Shown one piece after another: positions 26,119 to 34,867 of a stretch of 64,000 nt of DNA. Source of the stretch: Rhabdobacter roseus (GTDB taxonomy: Bacteria > Bacteroidota > Bacteroidia > Cytophagales > Spirosomataceae). The DNA is taken from assembly GCF_014202275.1 (NCBI RefSeq), contig NZ_JACHGF010000001.1, positions 1 to 64,000 of the forward strand. The letters run 5' to 3'. Position numbers and translations under genes: made by a program. Numbering within the stretch: the first letter of the stretch is position 1; each line of letters opens with the position of its first letter. Under the pieces are notes generated by a model. That model worked only from the letters and a program-made list of their open reading frames with translations, was not told where the DNA came from and made no database searches.

Positions 26119-27591
26119 ATGCACTACCGTCTGTCTGCACCCGATCCGAGTTCTCATTTTCTTGAAATTACCTACACCATTCCGCACGTAAAAAGTACCT
26201 TTCTGGAAGTGCAACTGCCCGCCTGGCGGCCCGGCCGCTACGAAATCCAGAACTTTGCCAAAAATATACAACAGTTATCAATGACCAACGCCCAGGGCGA
26301 GCCCCTGTTCTTTGAGAAAATCACCAAAGACCGCTGGCGGGTAGCCTGCGAAGGCCAGCCCGAAGTAGTGGTAAGGTATACCTTTTTTGCCAATATCCAG
26401 AATGCCGGCAGCAGCTACGTAGACGAAGACCTCTGGTACCTCAACTTCATCAACCTGTGCCTCTACACCGAAGGGCGCATGCAGGAGCCCTGCACCGTGG
26501 AGCTGACCCTGCCGGACGACTATCGCCTGGCCTGCGGACTGCCCTCGGTGGAGCCGCGTATCCTGCTGGCCAAGGACTACTACCAGCTGGTCGATAGCCC
26601 GCTGCTGGCCTCGGCTACGCTACAGCACGAAACGTATACGGTAGGAGAGGTACTTTTTCACGTGTGGATGCACGGCAACCTCAGCCCTAACTGGAAACGA
26701 ATCTGCGCCGATTTCCGCCGGTTTTCCGCCGAGCAGATGGCCACCATGCGGGAATTCCCCGAGCAAGACTACCACTTTATTAACCTGATTCTGCCCACGG
26801 CCTTTTACCACGGCGTGGAGCACCACAACTCCACCATGATTGTGTTGGGACCCGAGGACGAGGGCGAAGGCCTTTATACCGACTTGCTGGGCGTGAGCTC
26901 CCACGAGCTTTTTCACGCCTGGAACATCATCCGGATTCGCCCCAAGGAGCTGCTTCCCTACGACTTCACGCGCGAAAACTACTTCCCGACCTGCTTCGTG
27001 GCCGAAGGCTGCACCACCTACTACGGCGACCTGTTCCTGCGGCGGGCGGGCGTCTTCGAAGACGACGCTTACCTCAAAGAGCTGCAGGTATACATGAAGC
27101 GGCACTTCGAGCACAGCGCGCAGGCCGCTCAATCCCTGGTGGAGTCGTCCTTTGACCTCTGGCTCGATGGCTACGAGAAAGGCATCCCCAACCGCAAGGT
27201 ATCCGTGTACCACAAGGGCGCCCTGGTGGCCCTGATCCTGGACCTGCACCTGCGCCGGAAATTCGATCACGAGCGCTCTCTCGACGATATCATGCGGGGA
27301 CTTTGGCAGCGCTTCGGGAAGCCCTTCGTGGGCTACACGCTCGAAGATTACCAGCATATAGTACAAGAGATTGCCGAAGAACCCCTGGAATGGTACTGGC
27401 AGGAATGTATCCTGGGGCATGGGCCCCTCGAAACGCGGCTCAACGAAGCCCTGGCGTGGGTAGGGTTGCAAATGACGACCTTCAGCAACGGCAACATCCA
27501 GCTCAACCTCCTGGACGACCCCCGGGCCGCGCGGCAGCGGGAGCGCTGGCTGGCGTCGGTGCAACTCGCTGTGGAAAAAAACCAAGAATGA
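26119..27591 (+). CDS. M61-family metallopeptidase (glycyl aminopeptidase-like)
   Basis: 490 residues from the ATG at 26119 (MHYRLSAPDPSSHFLEIT), preferred to a TTG 45 nt upstream. The N-terminal M61 beta domain (LPAWRPGRYEIQNFAKNIQ) is characteristic. The gluzincin motif is HELFHAWN (about residue 280) with the third ligand in the FVAEGCTTYYGD stretch. The usual C-terminal PDZ domain is missing; the protein ends shortly after the helical catalytic domain. No signal peptide seen, so possibly cytoplasmic. Its stop overlaps the region of the next gene's upstream ATG, suggesting translational coupling. Confidence 0.9.
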   Translation: MHYRLSAPDPSSHFLEITYTIPHVKSTFLEVQLPAWRPGRYEIQNFAKNIQQLSMTNAQGEPLFFEKITKDRWRVACEGQPEVVVRYTFFANIQNAGSSYVDEDLWYLNFINLCLYTEGRMQEPCTVELTLPDDYRLACGLPSVEPRILLAKDYYQLVDSPLLASATLQHETYTVGEVLFHVWMHGNLSPNWKRICADFRRFSAEQMATMREFPEQDYHFINLILPTAFYHGVEHHNSTMIVLGPEDEGEGLYTDLLGVSSHELFHAWNIIRIRPKELLPYDFTRENYFPTCFVAEGCTTYYGDLFLRRAGVFEDDAYLKELQVYMKRHFEHSAQAAQSLVESSFDLWLDGYEKGIPNRKVSVYHKGALVALILDLHLRRKFDHERSLDDIMRGLWQRFGKPFVGYTLEDYQHIVQEIAEEPLEWYWQECILGHGPLETRLNEALAWVGLQMTTFSNGNIQLNLLDDPRAARQRERWLASVQLAVEKNQE

Positions 27592-27620
27592 ATAACCCAG
27601 CTACCTTAGCCAACAGAGGT

Positions 27621-29111
27621 ATGAAACAAACACGGAGTTTTCTCCTGATCGTCACGGTGGCGCTCCTTTCGGCCTGCCAGTCGAGCCGTACGATCACTTT
27701 CCTGCACATCAACGATGTGTACGAAATTGCGCCGCTCGACAACGGCCGGGCCGGAGGCATGGCGCGCGTGGCCTACCTGAACCAAAAGCTCAAAAAGAAA
27801 AACCCCGCCGGTACCTACTTTGTACACGCCGGAGATTTCCTGAGCCCCTCGGTCATAGGTACTTTGCAGCACGAAGGGCAGCGGATTCGGGGGCGGCAGA
27901 TGGTGGAGGTCATGAACGCGGCGGGCGTGGACTACGTCACCTTCGGCAATCATGAGTTTGACTACGACGAGCAGGTACCTACCGTACTTACCCAGCGTCT
28001 GGAGGAGTCCCGGTTTCAATGGGTTATTGCCAACATGAAGCAGCGCCAAGGTACCTCCGCGGTGCCTTTCCGTAAGGATGGGGCCGAGCTGCCCAGCTCG
28101 GTGATCCTGTCCAACGGCAAAATCCGGGTGGGGCTGTTTGGGGTATGTTTGCCCGTCAGCAAGGATTTTCTGGAAGTAACGGATTTCATCGAGGCCGCCC
28201 GCCGCGAGTACCAGGACCTCCAAGGCCGCTGCGACGTGGTGGTGGCGCTCACGCACCTGGACGTGGCGGATGACAAACGCCTGGCCGAACAACTACCCGG
28301 ACTGGCCCTCATCATGGGTGGCCACGACCACGACCACCTGCATGAGCAGGTGGGTAAGGTACCTATTTATAAAGCCGACGCGAACGCCAAGACCGTTTAC
28401 GTACATCGCCTGCGCTTCAACCGCCGAAAGCAATGGCGGCGCACGCAGTCCGAGCTGGTCACGATCGACGCCGCCGTACCCGAAGAGCCGCGCACGGCGG
28501 CCGTCGTGGACAAGTGGCAGCAGATTGCCGCGCAGAGCTTCCGGGAGCTGGGGTTTGCTCCCAACGAGGTCGTTTATACCACCCAGGTACCCTGGGACGG
28601 CCGCGAAAAAACGGTACGGACGGAGCACCTGGCCCTGACCGACGCCCTCGCGCAGAGTATCTTCGAGGCTTTTCCGGACAGTGACCTGGCGCTTTTCAAC
28701 GGCGGCTCGGTGCGCGTAGACGACGTGCTGGAAGGTACCATTACCCAGTACGACCTGATCCGTATCCTGCCCTTCGGCGGGGGTACTTCGCAGGTAACCA
28801 TGACCGGAGACCTGCTGCACCAGGTACTTGAGGCGGGTCGCCTCAGTCGGGGCAAGGGGGCCTTCCTGCACCTCCACCAGGCCCGCTACGACGAGCCTAC
28901 CCAAACCTGGTACCTGGCCAACCAGCCGCTCGACCGCCAAAGTACCTATAAAGTAGCCCTGCCCGACTTCCTGATGACCGGCAAAGAGTTTGGCATGGGC
29001 TTTCTGCTCCCCACGCACCCCGGCGTAAAAGCACTATTTTCCCCCGAACCCACCGACTACCGCACGGACATCCGGAAAGTGTTCATGGCTTTTTTGAAGA
29101 AACAGGGGTAG
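27621..29111 (+). CDS. 5'-nucleotidase/UshA-like metallophosphoesterase lipoprotein
   Basis: 496 residues from the ATG at 27621, where AGAGGT precedes the start. MKQTRSFLLIVTVALLSAC is a lipoprotein signal peptide. An ATG at 27588 would add 11 residues and is also possible. Metal-binding motifs: FLHINDVYEI, GNHEFD and MGGHDHDH of the calcineurin-like domain. The C-terminal nucleotidase domain has FNGGSVRVDD and ILPFGG. Likely periplasmic hydrolysis of nucleotides or UDP-sugars. Coupled to the M61 peptidase gene (30-nt gap). Confidence 0.9.
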   Translation: MKQTRSFLLIVTVALLSACQSSRTITFLHINDVYEIAPLDNGRAGGMARVAYLNQKLKKKNPAGTYFVHAGDFLSPSVIGTLQHEGQRIRGRQMVEVMNAAGVDYVTFGNHEFDYDEQVPTVLTQRLEESRFQWVIANMKQRQGTSAVPFRKDGAELPSSVILSNGKIRVGLFGVCLPVSKDFLEVTDFIEAARREYQDLQGRCDVVVALTHLDVADDKRLAEQLPGLALIMGGHDHDHLHEQVGKVPIYKADANAKTVYVHRLRFNRRKQWRRTQSELVTIDAAVPEEPRTAAVVDKWQQIAAQSFRELGFAPNEVVYTTQVPWDGREKTVRTEHLALTDALAQSIFEAFPDSDLALFNGGSVRVDDVLEGTITQYDLIRILPFGGGTSQVTMTGDLLHQVLEAGRLSRGKGAFLHLHQARYDEPTQTWYLANQPLDRQSTYKVALPDFLMTGKEFGMGFLLPTHPGVKALFSPEPTDYRTDIRKVFMAFLKKQG

Positions 29112-29157
29112 TTGTGAGGGAGGAAGTACCTCCCGCGTACTAGCTCCCGAGTACCCC

Positions 29158-29198
29158 ACGCCGACCGAAAAAACGTTTGCTTCTTTTCCGGTCGGCGT
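29158..29198. terminator. Bidirectional terminator between nucleotidase and hydrolase genes
   Basis: Stem ACGCCGACCG-AAAA/TTTT-C-CGGTCGGCGT, one bulge, 12-nt loop, between convergent genes. Confidence 0.75.
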
Positions 29199-29207
29199 TT
29201 GAAGCCT

Positions 29208-29987
29208 TCAGTGGTTGCCGATCCAATTTAAAATATAGTCGACGTTTTCTTGCCAGGTAGGTAGCCCCAGCACGTAGTGGTTTCGTCCCTCAAACTTTTT
29301 GAACTCGGTCACGGAGCCCGCGTGCCGGTAACGTTTGAAGTTGGCGTAGTTGAGCTCCGCGGGCATGATGTAGTCTTCGCTGCCCGCCACAAACAGCAGC
29401 GGCACGTGGGGTTTCTTGAAGTCGATCTTCGCCTCCGCGCTCAGGCCACCGCGCAGCGCCCGCCGCGATTCCGGAATCACCGACGCCTCGTAGGAGGACC
29501 GCTGCTCTTCCAGCGACATACCGTTGGTAAAGGCATACTGCCATTCTTTGAAAGACATCACGTAAGGTTTTCGGGCCGACTTAAAGAAGCCCAGCGGATT
29601 CCAGGTGGCTTTGTAAAAAGAAAACGAAAAGGAAAAAACGCCCTGCGGAGGTACTGAGTGAATAGCCACTCCCGCTGCGGCCAGGCCGCGCTGTACCAGG
29701 AGCTGCGTGATGAGCCCGCCCAGCGAATGCCCGATCACGATGGGCTTCTCGGGTAGTTGGCGGATGATGTCCGCGTAGTAGTCTACCACTTGCGTGAGCC
29801 CCAGTGCGGCTACCGCCAGATCGGGATTTTTACGAAGCTCGGCGGGTATCCCGTCCTTATGGGGCCAGGCGGGGGCGAGGGCCGTGTAGCCCTGGCTTTC
29901 AAAGTAGGTTTTCCAGGAGTCCCAGCCGCGATGGCTTACAAAGGCACCCGTAACAAACAAGACGGTTTTTGAATGGATCGTTTTCAT
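29208..29987 (-). CDS. Alpha/beta hydrolase
   Basis: 259 residues. Nucleophile elbow GHSLGG (Ser near 97), acid in GSEDYIMP and His in GRNHYVLG near the C-terminus complete a Ser-Asp-His triad. No signal peptide; cytoplasmic. The lid region contains an unusual FSFSFSFYKATWNPLGFF stretch. Substrate unknown. It precedes the Crp/Fnr gene's 3' end by 102 nt on the same strand and may be its target. Confidence 0.88.
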   Translation of the reverse strand: MKTIHSKTVLFVTGAFVSHRGWDSWKTYFESQGYTALAPAWPHKDGIPAELRKNPDLAVAALGLTQVVDYYADIIRQLPEKPIVIGHSLGGLITQLLVQRGLAAAGVAIHSVPPQGVFSFSFSFYKATWNPLGFFKSARKPYVMSFKEWQYAFTNGMSLEEQRSSYEASVIPESRRALRGGLSAEAKIDFKKPHVPLLFVAGSEDYIMPAELNYANFKRYRHAGSVTEFKKFEGRNHYVLGLPTWQENVDYILNWIGNH

Positions 29988-30089
29988 CGTCGTATCCAGT
30001 TTAGTGGTTGAAGAAAATACTTGGTTTTGAATGACTTTGCAAAGTTCCGGCAGGTACCTTGCAAAAACTTTAACCCAAGTTAAAATCGC

Positions 30090-30677
30090 TCAACGCTGCG
30101 AAAGTCTTTTCCGGATACGGCTGAGGGAGGGCCCCTGAATGCCCAGGTACGACGAAATATGGTAGAGTGGAATGGTCTGCAAAATACGCGGGTGCTGGGC
30201 TACCAGTTCGAGGTAGCGTTCTTCCGGCGTTTTGAACAAAAAGCCCTCGTTTTTGTCCATCACCAGGTTGAAGGCGTATTCGGCGATCATGCGGCCAAAG
30301 CGCTCCCACGGGTGCGACACCTCATAAAGGTACCTTAGCTGCTCGATCCCGATCAGCAAGACCCGCGCGTCGGTCATGGCCTGGGTGTAGTACTTGCAGG
30401 GCGTTTGGGTCACGAAGCTTTTGAAGGACGTAATGACCTGGTTTTCGGAGAAAAAGAAAATATTCTTGTCGTCTCCGCTTGGGTCGTCGGTGTAGTAGAT
30501 CCTGAAGACGCCATCCAGCACAAAGCCCAGGTTACGGCAGATGTTGCGCTGCTCGTTGTAGAACTCCCCCTTCCGGTACACCTTAGGCTGCCAATAGGTA
30601 CTTGACAAGGCAAAGGCCGCCTCGTCGATCTGGGCAAAGTCCCGCAAAGCCCGGCTAAGTACCTCGATGTCGGTCAT
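30090..30677 (-). CDS. Crp/Fnr-family transcriptional regulator
   Basis: 195 residues. An N-terminal cyclic-nucleotide-binding-type beta barrel (WQPKVYRKGEFYNEQRNICRNLGFVLDGVFRIYY) lacks the cAMP phosphate-binding arginine motif, and the C-terminal short HTH reads IPLYHISSYLGIQGPSLSRIRKRLSQR. This is the common Bacteroidota Crp type with unknown ligand. Probably controls the hydrolase gene downstream (inference). Confidence 0.88.
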   Translation of the reverse strand: MTDIEVLSRALRDFAQIDEAAFALSSTYWQPKVYRKGEFYNEQRNICRNLGFVLDGVFRIYYTDDPSGDDKNIFFFSENQVITSFKSFVTQTPCKYYTQAMTDARVLLIGIEQLRYLYEVSHPWERFGRMIAEYAFNLVMDKNEGFLFKTPEERYLELVAQHPRILQTIPLYHISSYLGIQGPSLSRIRKRLSQR

Positions 30678-31216
30678 GGTGTTTTGCTTTTTGGAGAGGT
30701 ACTTTTTGTGAAGCTTGAATTTAGTACAATTTCATTTACTCAAAATGTGAGAACAGTTTAGTCTGAAAGATAGTAATGCAACATACTCGTGTTAAAAAAG
30801 TGCAAGTAAAAAGAGTGGGTACCAGCAACATCCCCCTGGACACGGCCGACTACTACGCTGTATGGCGTTGAAACGGTGGACGCGCCTGGTCGGCCAGGGG
30901 CTTCGAAGTCGAGTTTCTGTAGAAAAACGTATGGGATTTCGGGAGGGGGGGACTTTCAGCTATTCGTTTTTGGGAAAAATGGAAATTGCCAAAATGCCAA
31001 AGGGTGGGCCTTACTCTCGCATTTTCGGGCTTAAAATTACTTTTTAGAAGCCATTACCCTAATTATCAATGACTTAGCAAAAAAACAAACCAAATAGAGT
31101 ACAATTTTTTTCGTAAAATTGATCTATCATGGATCAATATATGGGTGACGAAGTTATTTCGTTTTACACTAAAATCTAATTTATGCAAGAGCTTTAAAAT
31201 ATTTTCACTTAAAGGC
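30678..31216. other. Intergenic stretch at the left edge of the AT-rich island
   Basis: About 540 bases with no convincing gene. A 61-codon plus-strand frame at 30862 has no recognisable features. Composition shifts to strongly AT-rich from about 31,020. No copy of the tRNA-Phe 3' end (a would-be attachment repeat) was found here. Confidence 0.4.
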
Positions 31217-31247
31217 TTGTGTTTCACATTATTAATCCATATTTTTC
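31217..31247 (+). promoter_or_regulatory. Promoter of the XRE/S24 regulator
   Basis: TTG at 31217-31219, 20-nt spacer, TATTTTTC at 31240-31247 (7 of 8 to TAnnTTTG). The -7 box is overlapped by the left arm of a perfect inverted repeat. Confidence 0.55.
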
Positions 31248-31286
31248 GACAAAAGTGCAAAAAAATGGCAAATGTTGTCGAAAAAT
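31241..31286. promoter_or_regulatory. 12-bp perfect inverted repeat over the regulator's promoter and start codon
   Basis: ATTTTTCGACAA (31241-31252) and TTGTCGAAAAAT (31275-31286), 22 nt apart. The left arm overlaps the -7 element; the right arm lies just inside the coding start (ATG at 31272). Fits autorepression by the encoded HTH protein, or a start-codon-sequestering RNA hairpin. Confidence 0.6.
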
Positions 31287-32069
31287 CTGGCATATCTCCG
31301 AAAAAACCAGCACCTGACTCAAGAGGTATTGGCTCATAAGCTTGATATTAATCGTACAACGTATGCTAGTTACGAAAAGGGAACCTCCGAACCTAGCGCT
31401 AGTTTACTGATCAAAATTGCTGACTTTTTCAAAGTAGATATAGACGATTTAGTCCGTGCAAATCTTGACTTGCCTATTTTTCAACAACCTCGCCAGATCG
31501 CTAGACTTCTGGATAGTAACGTTCGAGTTATAACAATTACCCTTGATAATCAGCAACGTGAAAACATTCAATATGTTCCCGAAGCTACTGTCTCTAATTA
31601 TCTAGTCAATCATAATAATCCAGAATTCATCAGACAACTACCACATTTTCAGATACCTAGGGTAGGTGAGGGCATTTATCGAGCCTTTGATATTCAAGAT
31701 GATTCGATGCCTCCTTTAAATAATGGGAGTATAATAATTGGCCGATTTGTAGAGCGTGAGCATGACCTCAAGAGTGGAAACCGCTACGTGCTATTAATTA
31801 AAGAAAAAGGTATCCAATTTAAGAAAATTATCCATGATGAAGGAAAGCGAGCTCGACAGACTAGTCTTCGTCTTATCTTGGCCTCAGATAACCCAGGTTT
31901 TATGCCGTATACTATTGATTTAAACGACATTCTTGAAGCATGGGAAATGATAGCATTTATAGGATTTTCCGATGCTTATCAAGATAGGGTGTATTTACTT
32001 AACGAACGGCTACAACTTTTAGAACAAAAATTAAACCAAATAGTAGTACCTCAAAGAGATACTACTTAG
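31272..32069 (+). CDS. XRE-family HTH regulator with S24 (LexA/CI-like) C-terminal domain
   Basis: 265 residues. The XRE helix-turn-helix is at about 5-60 (LRKNQHLTQEVLAHKLDINRTTYASYEKG). The C-terminal S24 peptidase-like domain has Ser145 in FDIQDDSMPPL and the candidate general base Lys184/185 in GIQFKKI. No obvious Ala-Gly or Cys-Gly cleavage bond precedes the Ser; the segment reads PRVGEG, so self-cleavage is uncertain. A C-terminal coiled-coil-like tail (LLNERLQLLEQKLNQ) may aid dimerisation. Probably represses its own promoter and perhaps the SIR2 gene 141 nt downstream, as phage-repressor-like proteins do in defence loci. AT-rich codon use unlike the flanking genome. Confidence 0.88.
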   Translation: MLSKNLAYLRKNQHLTQEVLAHKLDINRTTYASYEKGTSEPSASLLIKIADFFKVDIDDLVRANLDLPIFQQPRQIARLLDSNVRVITITLDNQQRENIQYVPEATVSNYLVNHNNPEFIRQLPHFQIPRVGEGIYRAFDIQDDSMPPLNNGSIIIGRFVEREHDLKSGNRYVLLIKEKGIQFKKIIHDEGKRARQTSLRLILASDNPGFMPYTIDLNDILEAWEMIAFIGFSDAYQDRVYLLNERLQLLEQKLNQIVVPQRDTT

Positions 32070-32210
32070 TAAAAAGGTTTTTATTTTATATATCCGTCAC
32101 CACTTGCAATTAAGTATAGATAAGCTAATGGCATAGTTTTTGCGGTTCAAAAAAGGGGGATCTTTTGCGTTAATTCCTTATAATTTGGAAATTACATAAG
32201 CCGATGAATT

Positions 32211-33137
32211 ATGAAAATGGAATTAGATCAAGGCATAAAAGAGCTATCTGAGTTGATACAAAAGAATAACCTGGTTATTTTTGCCGGTTCTGGGGTGTCA
32301 GTTGACTCTGGATTACCATCTTGGGATAATTTACTTTTGAACTTTATGGAAATGGCTAAGGATCTCCCTTTAAGTTCAAGGGATAAAAAAGATCTTACAG
32401 AATTAATTGATGATGCCCAAAAACAACATAATGAAAATAAATTTGATCCTATTAAAGTCGCTACAGTTATTAAAGATAAAATAAGAGGATGCAATCTAAA
32501 TGAGTACCCATTAGCTAGCGCTAAATATCAATACTGGCTCTCCTCTGTTTTTATGAATAAAAAGCCAAATAGTAATCATGATTTAATTGTACAAACTAAT
32601 TATCCTTGTATTCTCACTTCTAATTATGATTTGTTGTTTGAAGAAGCCGCAAATAATAATAATTTTCAAGATTTAGCAGAAAGAACCTATTCTTATACAG
32701 ACGAATTAAAAATAATGTCCTCTATCTATAGCTCTACCCCTTGCGTAATACATGTTCATGGCTCAATTGTTAATCTTTCAATTGATCAAATTATCTTCAC
32801 AAAAGATGATTATAACAAACTAATCTTGAAAAAATATAATGGCTTTGCCTTTGCTCTTCGAATGATATTTACTAGATACTCGACACTTTTTGTGGGATAT
32901 GGTGCGAGCGATCCTCACCTAGAAGAAGTAATGGAAGAAATAGCAGACTATTTTCCTTTGCATGGAGAAGATAAACATCCGCTTCCTTATTCATATTTAG
33001 TAGTTTTGAGATCTAAAGCTGGTGCTATACTTGAAAAATGGAAGAATCGCGTGAGAACAAATTTAATCCTTATTGATGATTATAGTCAGTATAATCAGTT
33101 ATTAAGTACGCTTAAAAACCTAAAACCTAGAAACTAA
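32211..33137 (+). CDS. SIR2-like (NADase-type) domain protein, candidate defence effector
   Basis: 308 residues, essentially one SIR2_2 domain: NAD-binding FAGSGVSVDSGLPSW (24-38), LTSNYDLLFEEA with Asn138 and Asp140, VIHVHGS with His181/His183, and FVGYGASDPHLEEV (227-240). Known SIR2-like proteins of Thoeris, DSR and short-Argonaute systems degrade NAD+ on phage infection; that role is inferred here. Unlike those, this protein has no attached sensor domain, so sensing may lie in the small protein encoded 16 nt downstream. No signal peptide; cytoplasmic. Very AT-rich, and free of the genome's GGTACTT motif, which supports recent transfer. Confidence 0.85.
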   Translation: MKMELDQGIKELSELIQKNNLVIFAGSGVSVDSGLPSWDNLLLNFMEMAKDLPLSSRDKKDLTELIDDAQKQHNENKFDPIKVATVIKDKIRGCNLNEYPLASAKYQYWLSSVFMNKKPNSNHDLIVQTNYPCILTSNYDLLFEEAANNNNFQDLAERTYSYTDELKIMSSIYSSTPCVIHVHGSIVNLSIDQIIFTKDDYNKLILKKYNGFAFALRMIFTRYSTLFVGYGASDPHLEEVMEEIADYFPLHGEDKHPLPYSYLVVLRSKAGAILEKWKNRVRTNLILIDDYSQYNQLLSTLKNLKPRN

Positions 33138-33153
33138 TAAATTTAAATCAACT

Positions 33154-33594
33154 ATGAAAGAAGCATTAAAAGCTATAACGCCACAAGAGAAGCTACATCA
33201 GATTGAAAGAATGCATTCGAAATTAGTCGGATTAATAAAAAAAGATTCTGTGTTTTATGATGCAGATTACAATGGCGCAACTCTTAAGGCTGTACTAAAT
33301 AGTCTTAAATCTACATTAGTTTGCTTCAGTGAAACTTTACATGAAACTAAAGAGTATATTAATTACTTAAAATCTATTGAACAGACGATTACAATTTTAG
33401 ACAATCCTCTCCCTCTTTCTGAAAAAGACCATATTCTCAAAGAGTCTTTTAATTTAATGAATGGAGAATTTATTATATATCGTAGAGAATTGAAGGAGAA
33501 AATTACAAAGTACTGTGAAATAGAATATCAAAATATTTGTGCTCCGCTATATCATTTAGACACGAAATATTTTAAAGGTGTTGCCATGGAATAA
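33154..33594 (+). CDS. Unknown helical partner of the SIR2-like protein
   Basis: 146 residues, no family recognised. It is predicted by eye to be almost all alpha-helical with heptad-like hydrophobics (LHQIERMHSKLVGLIKK; YINYLKSIEQTITILDN; IYRRELKEKITKYCEIEYQN) and ends LDTKYFKGVAME. The 16-nt gap after the SIR2 gene indicates one operon. It could be a sensor, adaptor or antitoxin for the NADase (inference). Its TAA stop is also the target-site duplication of the IS element that follows, so the coding sequence was left intact by the insertion. Confidence 0.7.
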   Translation: MKEALKAITPQEKLHQIERMHSKLVGLIKKDSVFYDADYNGATLKAVLNSLKSTLVCFSETLHETKEYINYLKSIEQTITILDNPLPLSEKDHILKESFNLMNGEFIIYRRELKEKITKYCEIEYQNICAPLYHLDTKYFKGVAME

Positions 33595-34526
33595 GAACAT
33601 GTTTAAAAATTAATTGTAGTTCGAATTCAAATTCGATTGAGAATAATTTGGCGATTGCCCCATAGTATCCATGCTTCGACACTTTCCGTGGTTCTCTCAA
33701 AGTCTTTCGAGTGCTTGCGGAAGAAACGGGTCGCCGGTACGATTCAGCCAGCCAAATGTTCATTCGCTGACCCAATGCCTAACGGGTATGAAGCCTTGTT
33801 CGGTCGGCGGGCGTGAGGCTATCTCGACCACCAGCCCAGCAATGCAGTCTTCTACCCAGCCCTTGAAAGTCTTACGATAGGCTTCATCAACCAAAATTTT
33901 TGCATCCGGTCGAGGTAGCCCAGGCAGTGCTCTACCGCAGCGGCCGCCGCCAGCAGGTGCGCCTTCTGACCATCGGCGATGTTAGCCGCGTGCACAACTA
34001 CGCCCCAGCATAGTCTAATTGTGTCAACAATCATGTGTCTTTTGCGTCCGCTGGGCGGCTCCGCGTTAACCTATTTGTTGCCATCCTTGCCAAGTTCACG
34101 ATCTATAAAGGGAGTAAGCTTAACTGGCTTACTGTCAATACATAGAAAATTAGGCATATCTTTTTTGCCTTGGTGCTTCCGCTCTATTTTGTTCAGCTCG
34201 CCGTTCAAACGTTCCAGCGTGCCGTAGAAGCACCACTAACGGAAGCAGTAGACGATTTGCCATCGAAGCTGGGGCGTTTCAAATTACGCCCGCGCAGCGG
34301 ACCGCATTGGATGCCTATGCGAAAGATTTTCAGAATACAGTCAACCATCTTCCTTAAATTGTATTTACGCTTAAGCTTGTCATTCAGAAGTTGTTCTATA
34401 ATTTGCCACAGCGCCGGCAGACCGGCGGGCATCGGAAAGCTCATTGAATTGGGTTTGCATCTGCTTCGAAGGTTAGCCACTCAAAAGTAGGTACGCCGAT
34501 GCCCTATTTAAAATTTAAACATATTC
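33595..34526 (-). mobile_element. Decayed IS5-family (IS1031-like) insertion sequence
   Basis: 932 bp bounded by imperfect terminal inverted repeats: GAACATGTTTAAAAATTAA at the left, and GAATATGTTTAAATTTTAA read inward from the right; 16 of 19 match. TAA flanks both ends (33592-33594 and 34527-34529), a TNA-type duplication as in the IS1031 group. The interior holds a transposase broken by frameshifts and stops. Confidence 0.75.
33620..34480 (-). pseudogene. IS5-family transposase pseudogene
   Basis: Minus-strand fragments in changing frames line up with the family order: N-terminal LWQIIEQLLNDKLKRKYNLRK, then WQIVYCF, GTLERLNGEL, first catalytic Asp in PNFLCIDSKPVK, GRKRHMIVDT with the second acidic region, QKAHLLAAAAA, LVVEIASRPPTEQ, WVSE-stop-TFGWLN with the catalytic Glu, and ERTTESVEAW. 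In-frame stops include TGA at 33760-33762 in place of the Arg of SERTFGW (a CGA to TGA change), plus frameshifts on both sides of the YRR stretch. Not functional. Confidence 0.85.
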
Positions 34527-34529
34527 TAA

Positions 34530-34787
34530 AATATATCATATAATTCTTTACAGCTTTATTGCATAGCTCTATAAAAAAAAGCTGATTATAACCTCAATCC
34601 GCCTTAGAGGTATGCCTTTTAGAAATCTATAAGTATGGATTAAGTACAAAATCAACCTGTTAGAAGTACAATATTTGAACTCATTTAGTCTAGTTGTCCT
34701 GGCTAAATGGTAGCCATGCAATAAAGCCGATCCCGATTGTTAAGAGATCAATCAGCACCGTAAGAGTTGGCGGGTTATAAATAAAAA
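34530..34787. other. Short AT-rich gap right of the IS
   Basis: No gene, RNA or repeat recognised in these 258 bases; probably residual island DNA. Confidence 0.3.
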
Positions 34788-34818
34788 GCAGTACCGAGTT
34801 TCTAGTCCCCGGTACTGC
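34788..34818 (-). terminator. Terminator downstream of the Glu/Lys-rich fragment
   Basis: Perfect 9-bp stem GCAGTACCG/CGGTACTGC, 13-nt loop. On the minus strand it is followed by TTTTTATTT, a good intrinsic terminator 50 nt beyond the fragment's stop. Confidence 0.7.
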
Positions 34819-34867
34819 GCTCTAATTCCTTCTGTAAAATTCTTCTTCTATTATGTTCTTCTAATTC

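Noticed and set aside
30862-31047. 61-codon frame left of the island
   Set aside because: Basic, repetitive random-looking translation with no support; lies in the composition shift zone.
30700-31100. Search for an att repeat matching the tRNA-Phe 3' end
   Set aside because: No run of the tRNA tail (GGTGGTGATGG or complement) was found, so an attachment site is not claimed.
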